Of a stretch of 9,827 nt of DNA, positions 1 through 6,078 are shown piece after piece. The notes under the pieces were generated by a model. It did no database searches, was not told where the DNA came from, and worked only from the letters and a program-made list of their open reading frames with translations. Origin of the DNA: Gammaproteobacteria bacterium (GTDB lineage Bacteria > Pseudomonadota > Gammaproteobacteria > Enterobacterales > Alteromonadaceae); the NCBI GenBank assembly GCA_027484495.1, contig JAIXSW010000268.1, positions 1 to 9,827 of the forward strand, read 5' to 3'. Each line of letters starts with the position of its first letter. Positions within the stretch are counted from its first letter, which is position 1. The translations under genes were made by a program, and so were the position numbers.

Positions 1-33
1 CGCGAAACCATCAACATAATCAGGAGCTCTATC

Positions 34-450
34 ATGCAAGTTATCTATAAAGCAGTTGTAACCAGTACTTCAGGCCGTGACGGTCGCGCTGTATCCAGCG
101 ACAACAACCTGGATGTGAAATTAAGCACGCCTCGTGAACTGGGTGGTGCCGGTGGTGCAGCCACGAACCCGGAACAACTGTTTGCGGCTGGCTACTCAGC
201 CTGTTTCTTAAGCGCCCTGAAATACGTCGCCGGCCAAAGTAAAATCGCCATTCCGGCTGACGCCAATATCCGGGCTGAAGTTGGCATCGGCCAAATCCCT
301 GGTGGTTTTGGTCTGGACGTTGAACTGTTCATCGACCTGCCAGGTGTAGCTGCTGATGTCGCGAACGAGCTGGTGCAAAAAGCCCATCAGGTGTGTCCGT
401 ACTCAAATGCGACCCGTAACTCTTTACAAGTTCGCCTGACGCTGGTGTAA
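34..450 (+). CDS. ohr: Organic hydroperoxide resistance protein (Ohr, OsmC/Ohr superfamily)
   Basis: The 138-residue product has the usual Ohr length. Ohr proteins are cytoplasmic thiol peroxidases that reduce organic and fatty-acid hydroperoxides to alcohols, using a reactive cysteine recycled by lipoylated proteins. The family's catalytic residues are all in place: Arg18 in the GRDGR segment, Glu47 in TNPEQLF, the peroxidatic Cys57 in GYSACF and the resolving Cys121 in HQVCPYSNATR. The VCPYSNATR motif and the short N-terminus favour Ohr over OsmC. The ATG at 34 has an AGGAG ribosome-binding site at 22-26, seven bases upstream. Only 33 bases of upstream DNA are visible, so the promoter and any OhrR operator lie mostly outside the window. 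An OhrR gene two genes downstream fits the usual pairing, and a terminator follows directly, so the gene is probably transcribed as its own unit. Confidence 0.96.
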   Translation: MQVIYKAVVTSTSGRDGRAVSSDNNLDVKLSTPRELGGAGGAATNPEQLFAAGYSACFLSALKYVAGQSKIAIPADANIRAEVGIGQIPGGFGLDVELFIDLPGVAADVANELVQKAHQVCPYSNATRNSLQVRLTLV

Positions 451-457
451 CCAGCGT

Positions 458-478
458 CCGTCCCGGACGGTTTTTTTT
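458..478 (+). terminator. Rho-independent terminator after ohr
   Basis: An inverted repeat CCGTC-CCG-GACGG (458-470) is followed at once by eight T residues (471-478). It starts seven bases after the ohr stop codon. The stem is short but GC-rich and the T-tract is long, so termination should be efficient and should separate ohr from the downstream hydrolase gene. Confidence 0.85.
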
Positions 479-573
479 CAGCAAATAGTTATCGCAATAA
501 TATTTATCGAAACAGTATAGGCAAACATTCACCCAAGGCGTGCCGCAGGCCGCGAACTGAATACCGGAGCAAG
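479..573 (+). promoter_or_regulatory. AT-rich spacer likely holding the hydrolase promoter
   Basis: Because a strong terminator lies just upstream, the hydrolase gene needs its own promoter, and this 95-base spacer is the only room for it. The part at 484-520 is AT-rich and contains two TTATCG words about 17 bases apart, but I could not settle on a convincing -35/-10 pair. No clear OhrR-type inverted repeat was seen. GGAG at 566-569 is the ribosome-binding site: it lies four bases before the ATG at 574 and seven before the one at 577. Confidence 0.4.
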
Positions 574-1608
574 ATGATGAAAAATTTACAGAAATCTATT
601 GGTTACAGCATTGTCGCATTAGGCCTGTTAAGCGCCGTTGGTAGCAACACCCTGTACGCGGCAGAGATCCCGGGCGTAGAAAAGAACACCGAAGCCTTTT
701 TAAATGTCCTGGCACAAGGCGGTGGCAAACCACTGGAACAGTTAAGCCCGAAAGACGCCCGTGCAGTGTTAACAGGCGCTCAAGCCGGTGCCGCCTTACC
801 GGCAGCAGATGTCAGTGAAAAATGGATTGTCGCCGATGGCCAGAAATTAAAACTGGTGATTGTGCGCCCGGCCGGTAGCAAAGGCACGTTGCCCGCCTTT
901 ATGTTCTTCCACGGCGGTGGCTGGGTGTTAGGTGATTTCCCAACCCACGAACGCTTAATCCGTGATTTAGTCGCCCGCTCCGGCGCAGCGGCTGTGTATG
1001 TTGATTACACGCCATCACCGGAAAGCAAATATCCGACCGCAATCAATCAGGCCTATGCTGCAACCAAATGGGTGGCTGAACATGGCGCAGAAATTAAAGT
1101 CGATGGCAAACGCTTAGCGGTCGCCGGCAATAGTGTTGGTGGCAATATGGCGGCAGTGGTCGCGCTGAAAGCCAAAGCGGCCGGCACGCCAGCGCTGAAA
1201 TTCCAGCTGCTGATGTGGCCGGTGACAGACGCCAGCTTTGAGAACGGCTCTTACCAGCAGTTCCAGCAAGGCTACTTCCTGACCCGCAATATGATGCACT
1301 GGTTCTGGGATAACTACACCACCAATCCGGCTGAGCGCAACGAGATTTACGCGTCACCACTGCGGGCCACGACCGCCCAGTTGCAGGGTTTACCGCCAGC
1401 CCTGGTGCAAACGGCTGAGCTGGATGTCCTGCGAGATGAAGGCGAAGCTTATGCAATTAAACTGGACCAGGCCGGTGTGACCGTGACCTCGGTGCGATAT
1501 AACGGTATGATCCACGACTTTGGTCTGTTAAATCCGCTGAGCACAGTGCCAACAGTACAAGCCCAGCTGGACCATGCCGCCAGCGCGTTGCAACAGCACC
1601 TGAAATAA
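574..1608 (+). CDS. Secreted alpha/beta-hydrolase (HSL / acetyl-esterase type)
   Basis: This 344-residue protein belongs to the hormone-sensitive-lipase-like esterases (alpha/beta-hydrolase fold 3), which hydrolyse short-chain esters. The oxyanion-hole motif HGGG is at residues 113-116, the nucleophile Ser187 is in GNSVGG (the family GDSAGG box), Asp284 is in LDVLRDEGE and His314 is in GMIHDFG, so the catalytic triad is complete. The N-terminus (positive residues, hydrophobic core 8-22, then NTLYAA) looks like a signal peptide cleaved near residues 29-30, which indicates periplasmic or secreted action. Two ATGs lie in tandem; the second (577) has the better spacing from the GGAG site, so the true start may be one codon later. 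Its position between ohr and ohrR suggests a role linked to lipid peroxides or peresters, but the natural substrate cannot be read from the sequence. Confidence 0.93.
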   Translation: MMKNLQKSIGYSIVALGLLSAVGSNTLYAAEIPGVEKNTEAFLNVLAQGGGKPLEQLSPKDARAVLTGAQAGAALPAADVSEKWIVADGQKLKLVIVRPAGSKGTLPAFMFFHGGGWVLGDFPTHERLIRDLVARSGAAAVYVDYTPSPESKYPTAINQAYAATKWVAEHGAEIKVDGKRLAVAGNSVGGNMAAVVALKAKAAGTPALKFQLLMWPVTDASFENGSYQQFQQGYFLTRNMMHWFWDNYTTNPAERNEIYASPLRATTAQLQGLPPALVQTAELDVLRDEGEAYAIKLDQAGVTVTSVRYNGMIHDFGLLNPLSTVPTVQAQLDHAASALQQHLK

Positions 1609-1630
1609 GGCAGATTTGACACTGCTCCCG

Positions 1631-1656
1631 ACAAGCCGGCCCTGCCGGCTTGTTTC
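1631..1656 (+). terminator. Hairpin terminator after the hydrolase gene
   Basis: A perfect 10-bp stem, ACAAGCCGGC (1631-1640) with GCCGGCTTGT (1644-1653), encloses the loop CCT. It begins 23 bases after the hydrolase stop. The T-run is short (TGTTTC), so termination may be partial and some read-through into ohrR is possible. Confidence 0.7.
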
Positions 1657-1691
1657 ATCAGAGCGAATAAATCAGATAAAAGAGAATTGAA

Positions 1692-2195
1692 ATGGCAGAT
1701 GCAAAAAAGTCCCAATCCGAGCCAAAGCAGTTAAAACCACTGCTCAGCGATCCCGGCTGTGCCTGGCCAGCCAGCGCTTTGCATCTGGACAATCAGCTGT
1801 GTTTTGCGCTGTATTCCGCTTCACTGGCGATGACCAAAAGTTATAAACCACTGCTGGAACATATTGGCCTGACCTATCCGCAATATCTGGTGATGCTGAT
1901 TTTATGGCAACAGGACGGCGTAGCTCTGCGCGATATCGCCGAAAAACTGCATACCGAATCCGGCGCCTTAACTCCGGTGTTAAAACGGATGCAGGAAATG
2001 GGTTTACTCATTCGTGCCCGCAGCCCACACAGCGAACGTACGCTGGAGATCCGTCTCACCGACGCCGGCCGCGCGATGCAGCAGGAAGCGGTGAAAATAA
2101 ATCAACATATCGCGCTCAATTGCGGCAGTACGTTGACAGAGATTGAGGCGCTTCGCGAGCAGCTGATCAAACTGCGGCAGACTTTGACGGCGTGA
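1692..2195 (+). CDS. ohrR: OhrR, two-cysteine organic-peroxide-sensing MarR-family repressor
   Basis: The 167-residue product is a MarR-family winged-helix repressor of the OhrR type. OhrR represses ohr and leaves DNA when a cysteine is oxidised by organic hydroperoxide. The sensing cysteine is Cys37 in QLCFALYSAS. Tyr51 and Tyr62 sit 14 and 25 residues after it, the spacing of the two tyrosines that hydrogen-bond the cysteine in Xanthomonas OhrR. A distal Cys144 (ALNCGST) matches the resolving cysteine of the two-Cys subclass. The winged-helix region spans roughly 60-125 (LTYPQYLVML, ESGALTPVLKRM, SERTLEIRLTDAG). Relative to typical OhrR there is an extra 15-20-residue polar N-terminal tail with another cysteine (Cys23). 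The purine-rich AAAAGAGAA at 1677-1685 precedes the ATG. No terminator is evident downstream. Confidence 0.94.
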   Translation: MADAKKSQSEPKQLKPLLSDPGCAWPASALHLDNQLCFALYSASLAMTKSYKPLLEHIGLTYPQYLVMLILWQQDGVALRDIAEKLHTESGALTPVLKRMQEMGLLIRARSPHSERTLEIRLTDAGRAMQQEAVKINQHIALNCGSTLTEIEALREQLIKLRQTLTA

Positions 2196-2454
2196 TGATG
2201 GTTCTGATGGGCAATTGTTGAGTCTTTGTCTCGTTTTCAACTTCGCTTCGAGATCGTTTGTCGCGGCAAAGCCAGCACCGCCACCACCATGTTCGCCCGT
2301 TCGCTCCGCGGCTGCCGATGTTGGCTTTGGTGGCGTTTGGGATGGCTGATTTAAGCGAGTTGCAGACATTCCGTTCAGGCTGTTTGATGCTGTGACGGGT
2401 ATCGAAGGTGCAATTCGCTTCTCTCATTGCTCCCTACGCTCGGGCAGCTGGATC
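2196..2454. other. Gene-free stretch between ohrR and the repeat region
   Basis: I see no credible gene here. Open frames on the minus strand are Arg/Trp/Thr-rich, have no recognisable motif and overlap each other in different frames, as expected for non-coding repetitive DNA. The one structural feature is an 8-bp inverted repeat, CAAAGCCA (2267-2274) with TGGCTTTG (2322-2329), which continues as CAGCA opposite TGTTG-like sequence and could fold a long hairpin. The segment may be a decayed dispersed repeat, but I cannot name it. Confidence 0.4.
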
Positions 2455-2485
2455 GTAGGGTGGGTAGAGCGAAGCGAAACCCACC
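2455..2485. repeat. REP-like palindromic element
   Basis: GTAGGGTGGGT (2455-2465) and ACCCACC (2479-2485) form a perfect 7-bp stem, GGTGGGT/ACCCACC, around a purine-rich loop containing GAGCGAAGCGAA. Elements of the form GTAGGGTGGGT-GCGAAGCG-ACCCACC are common dispersed intergenic repeats in proteobacteria and are often mis-annotated as short WVERSETH-type proteins. The start of the stem also resembles the GGTGGG part of the neighbouring array word read on the other strand. Confidence 0.6.
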
Positions 2486-2540
2486 GGGTGTCGCACACGG
2501 GGTGTTGCCAAAGTCCGCAATTGGCACATTCCAGATCACC

Positions 2541-2572
2541 GTCCATTGCTAAAAAAAGAGCATGCAAATGCA
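2541..2572 (-). repeat. Left flanking copy of the terminator-like sequence
   Basis: GTCCAT (2541-2546), a five-base insertion, then an A-run and GAGCATGCAAATGCA repeat the sequence at 3075-3101 in the same orientation. Over the 21 aligned bases from the A-run onward, 19 match; the differences are at 2559 and 2569. Read on the minus strand it ends in a T-run like the right-hand terminator, but substitutions weaken the hairpin. The array begins immediately to its right. Confidence 0.6.
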
Positions 2573-2753
2573 TTCCAAGGGCATGCATTCCAAGGACACC
2601 CACCTGACATTCCAAGGACACCCACCTGATGCTATTCCGCCATTCCGAGGACATCCATCCGAGCGAGCACTCGCAGGACACCCACCCAAAGCAGAATACT
2701 TGTGAGCACTTGTAGGACACCCACCCAAAGCAGAATACTTGTAGGACACCCAG

Positions 2754-2774
2754 CTAAATAACTGTTTTAATTAG
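2754..2774. repeat. AT-rich 21-bp module, copy 1
   Basis: Sequence with core AACTGTTTTAATTAG; identical copies are at 2955-2975 and 2999-3019. Its ends, CTAAATAA and TTAATTAG, are complementary at seven of eight positions, so it could form a small stem-loop. It starts on the last C of a GGACACCCAGC word. Confidence 0.85.
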
Positions 2775-2954
2775 TGGCATTCCAAGGACACCCACCTGAT
2801 GCCATTCCGCCATTCCGGCATTCCGGCATTCCAAGGACACCCACCTGATGCTATTCCGCCATTCCGAGGACATCCATCCGAGCGCCATTCCGAGGACACC
2901 CACCCGAGCAGCACTCGCAGGACACCCACCCGAGGGCACTCGCAGGACACCCAC

Positions 2955-2975
2955 CTAAATAACTGTTTTAATTAG
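2955..2975. repeat. AT-rich 21-bp module, copy 2
   Basis: Identical to 2754-2774. It overlaps the last C of the GGACACCCACC word that begins at 2945, and lies 44 bases before copy 3. Confidence 0.85.
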
Positions 2976-2998
2976 CAGAACACTTGTAGGACACCCAC

Positions 2999-3019
2999 CT
3001 AAATAACTGTTTTAATTAG
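2999..3019. repeat. AT-rich 21-bp module, copy 3
   Basis: Identical to the other two copies. It overlaps the last C of the word at 2989 and marks the right end of the array. After it comes about 55 bases of unrelated sequence before the operon terminator. Confidence 0.85.
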
Positions 3020-3079
3020 TAGAGCACTACACCCCGCCATCTTGTGACGACCAGGCGCCCACTATAATTTTAATGTCCA

Positions 3080-3107
3080 TAAAAAAGGGCATGCAAAAGC
3101 ACGCCCT
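3080..3107 (-). terminator. Rho-independent terminator of the cytochrome operon
   Basis: On the minus strand, AGGGCGTGC and GCATGCCCT pair over 9 bp (one G-U) around a TTTT loop, followed by six T residues. It lies about 20 bases after the stop codon of the beta-helix gene. A related, degraded copy lies at 2541-2572, on the far side of the repeat array. Confidence 0.9.
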
Positions 3108-3126
3108 GTCTGAAATCCTCGGCCCC

Positions 3127-4626
3127 CTACTTCTCCACACTCAGCATATATTTCGCCACCGCCAGCCGGGTTTCGGCGTCGAGGTAATCCTGTTTTGGCA
3201 TCGCCGGGTAGTCTTCGCGTTTTTTCACCGGGTTGGCGATAAAGTTGGCCAACGCCTGCGGGTCATCCATGTACAGCGATTGGATCACTTGCACCGGTGG
3301 GCCAATCAGGCGGCCGGTGTAGGCGTGGCAGCCGGTACAGATGCCAAGATAAGCGTATTTGCCTTTGTCAGCAGTTGCGGTGTTGCGCGGCGCGGCCGGT
3401 GTTTCCAGTAAATAACTGACAACCGTATCAGTGTTGGTGAAACTACAGGCTGGCCAGTCGCCGACGCCTGCCGTGACATAACGCTCCGGGTTGGCGATAC
3501 AGCTTTGTGTCACTTTACCGACCCGTACAATATCCGGCTCGCCTTGTTTCAGTTCTGCACCGAGTAGCACTTTGGCTTCAGAGATAGTGTCAAAACCGTT
3601 GTGATACATCAGGTTATTCAGGAGTTGGATTTTGTCCGGCGTCGGGTCTGATTCCGGATCTAACGAGGCATTGGGCGCATTTTCATGGTCAGTAATAATA
3701 ATGCCGGCCACTTTGTTATCAACGATCAGGTTGTCTTCAACGATCACATTATCCGCAGCCATGATCAGAATACCGGTGCCGGCCGGAATGCCCGACACCA
3801 TTGAACCCGGCGCACCAAAGTTGGCGGTGTTGTTATTTCGGATCCAGTTATTGCGGATAATGACTGTGTGGGTGTCTTTAATTGGCAGGCCGGGCGTAAC
3901 AAAGGCCAGAATGCCGCCGGTGTTGTTGTGCACCACGTTATTCTCCACCACGGCATAGCGGCTGTTCTCGATTTCGATACCGGCGACGCTGTCGAACACT
4001 TCGTTATTGGCGACATGGATATGGTCGCTCATACCGACATAAATCGCCGCATCTTCAATGCCGGAGACAATATTGTGTTCAATCAGACCGTTTTCGCCGA
4101 GCTGCGGGAATATGCCGTACACGCCGGTGTCGTCGATGATGTTATTGCGAATTTCAAAGTTATTACCGGCCTGGCCCATGATGCCATTGCCTTTGTATTT
4201 GGTGATCAGGAAGTTCTCAATCAGGATGTTATTGCCTGAATACAAAATGGCGTCGTTGAGCCGCTCTTCACCAAATAACCGCGGTCTTTTGCCGTCAATA
4301 ATAACGCCGCTTAAGCGGATGCCGTCTTTGTCGATGTAAACCGTTTCGACATAGTCACCGGGCCAAACCTGGATCACATCACCCGGGGCGGCTGCTTTCA
4401 CTGCATCCATAATCAGCATGCCGGGTTTGACCTGATGCACTGTGCCGGGTGGCGTATCGGGCAACACTGATTTCTTCGCATTGCTGCTTACACCGGAATC
4501 AGCGCCAGCGACCTGCAGGCTGGCTTCTTGCACCACAGCCGCCGGCGCCTGCGGTTTTTGTCCCCATAAGTACCCACCGGCCAAAGTGACCGGCAATAAC
4601 GCCGCCAAAATCCAGTTCGTTTTCAT
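3127..4626 (-). CDS. Secreted parallel beta-helix protein with C-terminal cytochrome c domain
   Basis: This is a 499-residue exported protein. Residues 1-22 form a signal peptide or N-terminal anchor (MKTNWILAALLPVTLAGGYLWG). Residues 65-345 are right-handed parallel beta-helix, with repeated N-N-x-I/V turns and blocks such as GVYGIFPQ, AAIYVGMS, AGIEIENS, NNTGGILAF and IPAGTGILIMA. These blocks match my memory of the TIGR03805 family, whose members occur in gene pairs and have no known function. Cys376 and Cys394 may form a disulfide. A class I-like mono-heme cytochrome c follows: CTGCH at 430-434 binds heme, and Met476 in YPAMPKQDY is the likely distal ligand. I chose the ATG at 4626 because GGGGAG lies eight bases upstream and it overlaps the preceding stop as TAATG; an in-frame ATG at 4695 would begin inside repeats of the upstream gene. 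Being last in the operon with a fused heme suggests it exchanges electrons with the di-heme enzyme or the c4-like protein. Confidence 0.9.
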   Translation of the reverse strand: MKTNWILAALLPVTLAGGYLWGQKPQAPAAVVQEASLQVAGADSGVSSNAKKSVLPDTPPGTVHQVKPGMLIMDAVKAAAPGDVIQVWPGDYVETVYIDKDGIRLSGVIIDGKRPRLFGEERLNDAILYSGNNILIENFLITKYKGNGIMGQAGNNFEIRNNIIDDTGVYGIFPQLGENGLIEHNIVSGIEDAAIYVGMSDHIHVANNEVFDSVAGIEIENSRYAVVENNVVHNNTGGILAFVTPGLPIKDTHTVIIRNNWIRNNNTANFGAPGSMVSGIPAGTGILIMAADNVIVEDNLIVDNKVAGIIITDHENAPNASLDPESDPTPDKIQLLNNLMYHNGFDTISEAKVLLGAELKQGEPDIVRVGKVTQSCIANPERYVTAGVGDWPACSFTNTDTVVSYLLETPAAPRNTATADKGKYAYLGICTGCHAYTGRLIGPPVQVIQSLYMDDPQALANFIANPVKKREDYPAMPKQDYLDAETRLAVAKYMLSVEK

Positions 4627-6068
4627 TATTTGTGCTCCCCGTTTTTCGCCAATTCTGCGCTTTGGCTGATTGTGTTGTTTTGTGTGGGTGTCCACGTTGC
4701 AGCCTTGGCTGATTGTGTTGCTTGAAGTGGGTGTCCACGCAGTGGTGCTTCAGTGGTTTGGCTTGAAGTGGGTGTCCATGCAGTGGTGCTTGAAGTGGGT
4801 GTCCACGCAGTGGTTTGTTGTTGTGTCTGTTGCGATGCTTGTTCTGCTGCCTGCTGCGGTCTGACTTCTGCCGGCAGTGGCAAGCCGGATGGCAGCTGCT
4901 TCGGCAACTGCGGGGTCAGGCTTTGATCGGTTAAGGTCTGCAAAAACGCAGCAATTTGCTGATTTTCTTCCGCGCTTAATTTGGGTTCCCAGATATGCCA
5001 ATGCAGTAGCAGCTTCTCGCCTTTTGGCACGGCGTGGCCCCGACCTTTGCTGTAGAACTCGGCCGCTTCTTCTAAAGTGGCGAAACGGCCTGAGTGCATA
5101 TAAGGCGCGGTCAGCGCGACATTGCGCAGTGTCGGCACTTTAAAACCACCCCGTAGTTTGGCGGTTTCCTCAGTGGTGCCGGCACCCACATCAAAAGGTT
5201 TGCCTTCAGGCTCCGGTGTGCCAATCACGGCGATTTGCTGATTGGTAAATAGCGGCGGCGTATGGCACTCGGCGCAGCGCGCAACAAAAGAACGGAACAC
5301 ATTCATGCCTTTGATTTCAGTCTCATTCAGCGCCTGATGAAAGCCGTGCGCGTAGTGGTCATAGCGGCTATTAAGAGAAATTAACGAACTTTGAAAAGCG
5401 GCGAGCGCCGTAACGATCTGCGGCAGTTCAATCGGCCCTTTATTTGCAAAAGCCTCGGCAAACAAACGCGGATACACCGCATTGGCATTTAAATCATGCA
5501 GCAGTTTTTCTGGCGTATTGGCCATTTCATCGGGCGCAAACAAAGGCCCGGCCGCTTGCTGTTCCAGACTGGGGCTGCGACCGTCCCAGAACAGTTTTTG
5601 CAAAAAGCCGACATTCCACAAAGTTGGTGCGCTGCGTTTGCCCTGCTGACCAAAAGCACCGGTACTGACGGCTTTGCCATCAGCAAAGCCTTTGTCTGGC
5701 TGATGGCAGCTGGCGCAGGCTTGTTGTTTATTGGCAGATAACAGCGGGTCAAAAAACAGGAACCGGCCGAGGTCAATTTGCTGCGGGCTAAAGCCATCGC
5801 GCGCGGCTGGTAACGCCGTTTTAGTGCCGCCGACACCTTTGTTCTGCAACGAATCATATTGCTGATACAGATTCACCAGCTTGCACTGCTGGCCCACCAG
5901 CTCAAAACTGGGTGGACACTGCGTTGACAGCTGAATTGGCGCAGGTGCTACGCCAGAAAAATCCTCGCCGGTAAAACCGGCACCGGCCAGCCGTGGCGCT
6001 GCGCCGACAGCTACCGACTGACATAGGACTGCGCAGCACAGAACTGCAAGACTCAGCCAGCTGTTCAT
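4626..6068 (-). CDS. Periplasmic di-heme cytochrome c peroxidase / MauG-family enzyme with repeat-bearing tail
   Basis: The product has 480 residues with a signal peptide ending near residue 23 (VGAAP). The family contains bacterial cytochrome c peroxidases (CcpA) and MauG-like enzymes that oxidise protein residues. Heme sites are CASCH (118-122) and CAECH (265-269). Trp161 in FWDGR lies 43 residues after the first heme cysteine, where the family's inter-heme tryptophan sits. APYMHSGRF (321-329) is the conserved segment near the second heme. An extra N-terminal Cys51/Cys62 pair may form a disulfide. The family core ends near residue 380 (IAAFLQTLTD); about 100 extra Pro/Gln/Thr-rich residues follow and include WTPT peptides produced by the repeated DNA word at 4684-4806. 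It starts ten bases after the c4-like gene, with only a weak GAGTGA site, which implies coupled translation. The substrate, hydrogen peroxide or a protein side chain, cannot be determined. Confidence 0.9.
   Translation of the reverse strand: MNSWLSLAVLCCAVLCQSVAVGAAPRLAGAGFTGEDFSGVAPAPIQLSTQCPPSFELVGQQCKLVNLYQQYDSLQNKGVGGTKTALPAARDGFSPQQIDLGRFLFFDPLLSANKQQACASCHQPDKGFADGKAVSTGAFGQQGKRSAPTLWNVGFLQKLFWDGRSPSLEQQAAGPLFAPDEMANTPEKLLHDLNANAVYPRLFAEAFANKGPIELPQIVTALAAFQSSLISLNSRYDHYAHGFHQALNETEIKGMNVFRSFVARCAECHTPPLFTNQQIAVIGTPEPEGKPFDVGAGTTEETAKLRGGFKVPTLRNVALTAPYMHSGRFATLEEAAEFYSKGRGHAVPKGEKLLLHWHIWEPKLSAEENQQIAAFLQTLTDQSLTPQLPKQLPSGLPLPAEVRPQQAAEQASQQTQQQTTAWTPTSSTTAWTPTSSQTTEAPLRGHPLQATQSAKAATWTPTQNNTISQSAELAKNGEHK
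4662..4806. repeat. Intragenic copies of the GTGGGTGTCCAC word
   Basis: On the + strand, GTGGGTGTCCAC occurs at 4684-4695, 4727-4738 and 4795-4806, and GTGGGTGTCCAT at 4768-4779. The first two sit in a 43-bp duplication: TTGGCTGATTGTGTTG is at 4662-4677 and again at 4705-4720. The copies at 4684, 4768 and 4795 are read as WTPT, but the one at 4727 is in another frame and is read as RGHPLQ. DNA sequence, not peptide sequence, is therefore what is kept. All lie in the tail-encoding 3' part of the di-heme enzyme gene. Confidence 0.92.
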
Positions 6069-6078
6069 AACAAATCAC

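Larger units (their letters stand above)
2573..3019. repeat. GGACACCCACC repeat array
   Basis: Exact copies of GGACACCCACC begin at 2594, 2616, 2676, 2715, 2786, 2835, 2894, 2920, 2945 and 2989. Near copies begin at 2649 and 2868 (GGACATCCATC) and 2744 (GGACACCCAGC). All are in the same orientation, with irregular spacing of about 20-70 bases. Each is preceded by one of a few short lead-ins: CATTCCAA, CATTCCGA, CACTCGCA or CACTTGTA. Larger units are duplicated: 58 bases are identical between 2608-2665 and 2827-2884, and 28 bases between 2676-2703 and 2715-2742. CATTCCG micro-repeats run at 2803-2830. Spacers are too short and irregular for CRISPR. The array occupies the gap between ohrR and the terminator of the minus-strand operon. 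Confidence 0.93.

Noticed and set aside
484..520. OhrR operator upstream of the hydrolase
   Set aside because: The region is AT-rich with two TTATCG words but lacks a convincing inverted repeat of the kind bound by OhrR.
2392..2607. Short protein beginning over the WVERSETH-type element
   Set aside because: It translates a common palindromic intergenic repeat and then runs into the array; there is no start signal or domain.
2424..2954. Several open frames across the repeat array that would encode Cys/Gly/Trp-rich peptides with recurring GGCP or VGVLGM strings
   Set aside because: They are translations of the GGTGGGTGTCC word in different frames, have no ribosome-binding sites and overlap one another. 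They are products of the repeat, not genes.
2573..3019. CRISPR array
   Set aside because: Repeat length, spacing and spacer sizes are irregular, the spacers themselves repeat, and there are no cas genes.
3868..3877. Another copy of the word inside the beta-helix gene (GTGGGTGTCT)
   Set aside because: It has one mismatch in ten bases and lacks the TGCTT flank, so it could be chance.
4627..4695. Upstream ATG at 4695 as the start of the beta-helix gene
   Set aside because: It lies inside repeated sequence of the upstream gene and would put 23 polar residues before a clear signal peptide. The ATG at 4626 has GGGGAG and the TAATG overlap.
4626..6068. MbnH or true methylamine-dehydrogenase MauG
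   Set aside because: No MbnP-like four-cysteine partner and no methylamine dehydrogenase genes are nearby; only the broader di-heme family is supported.
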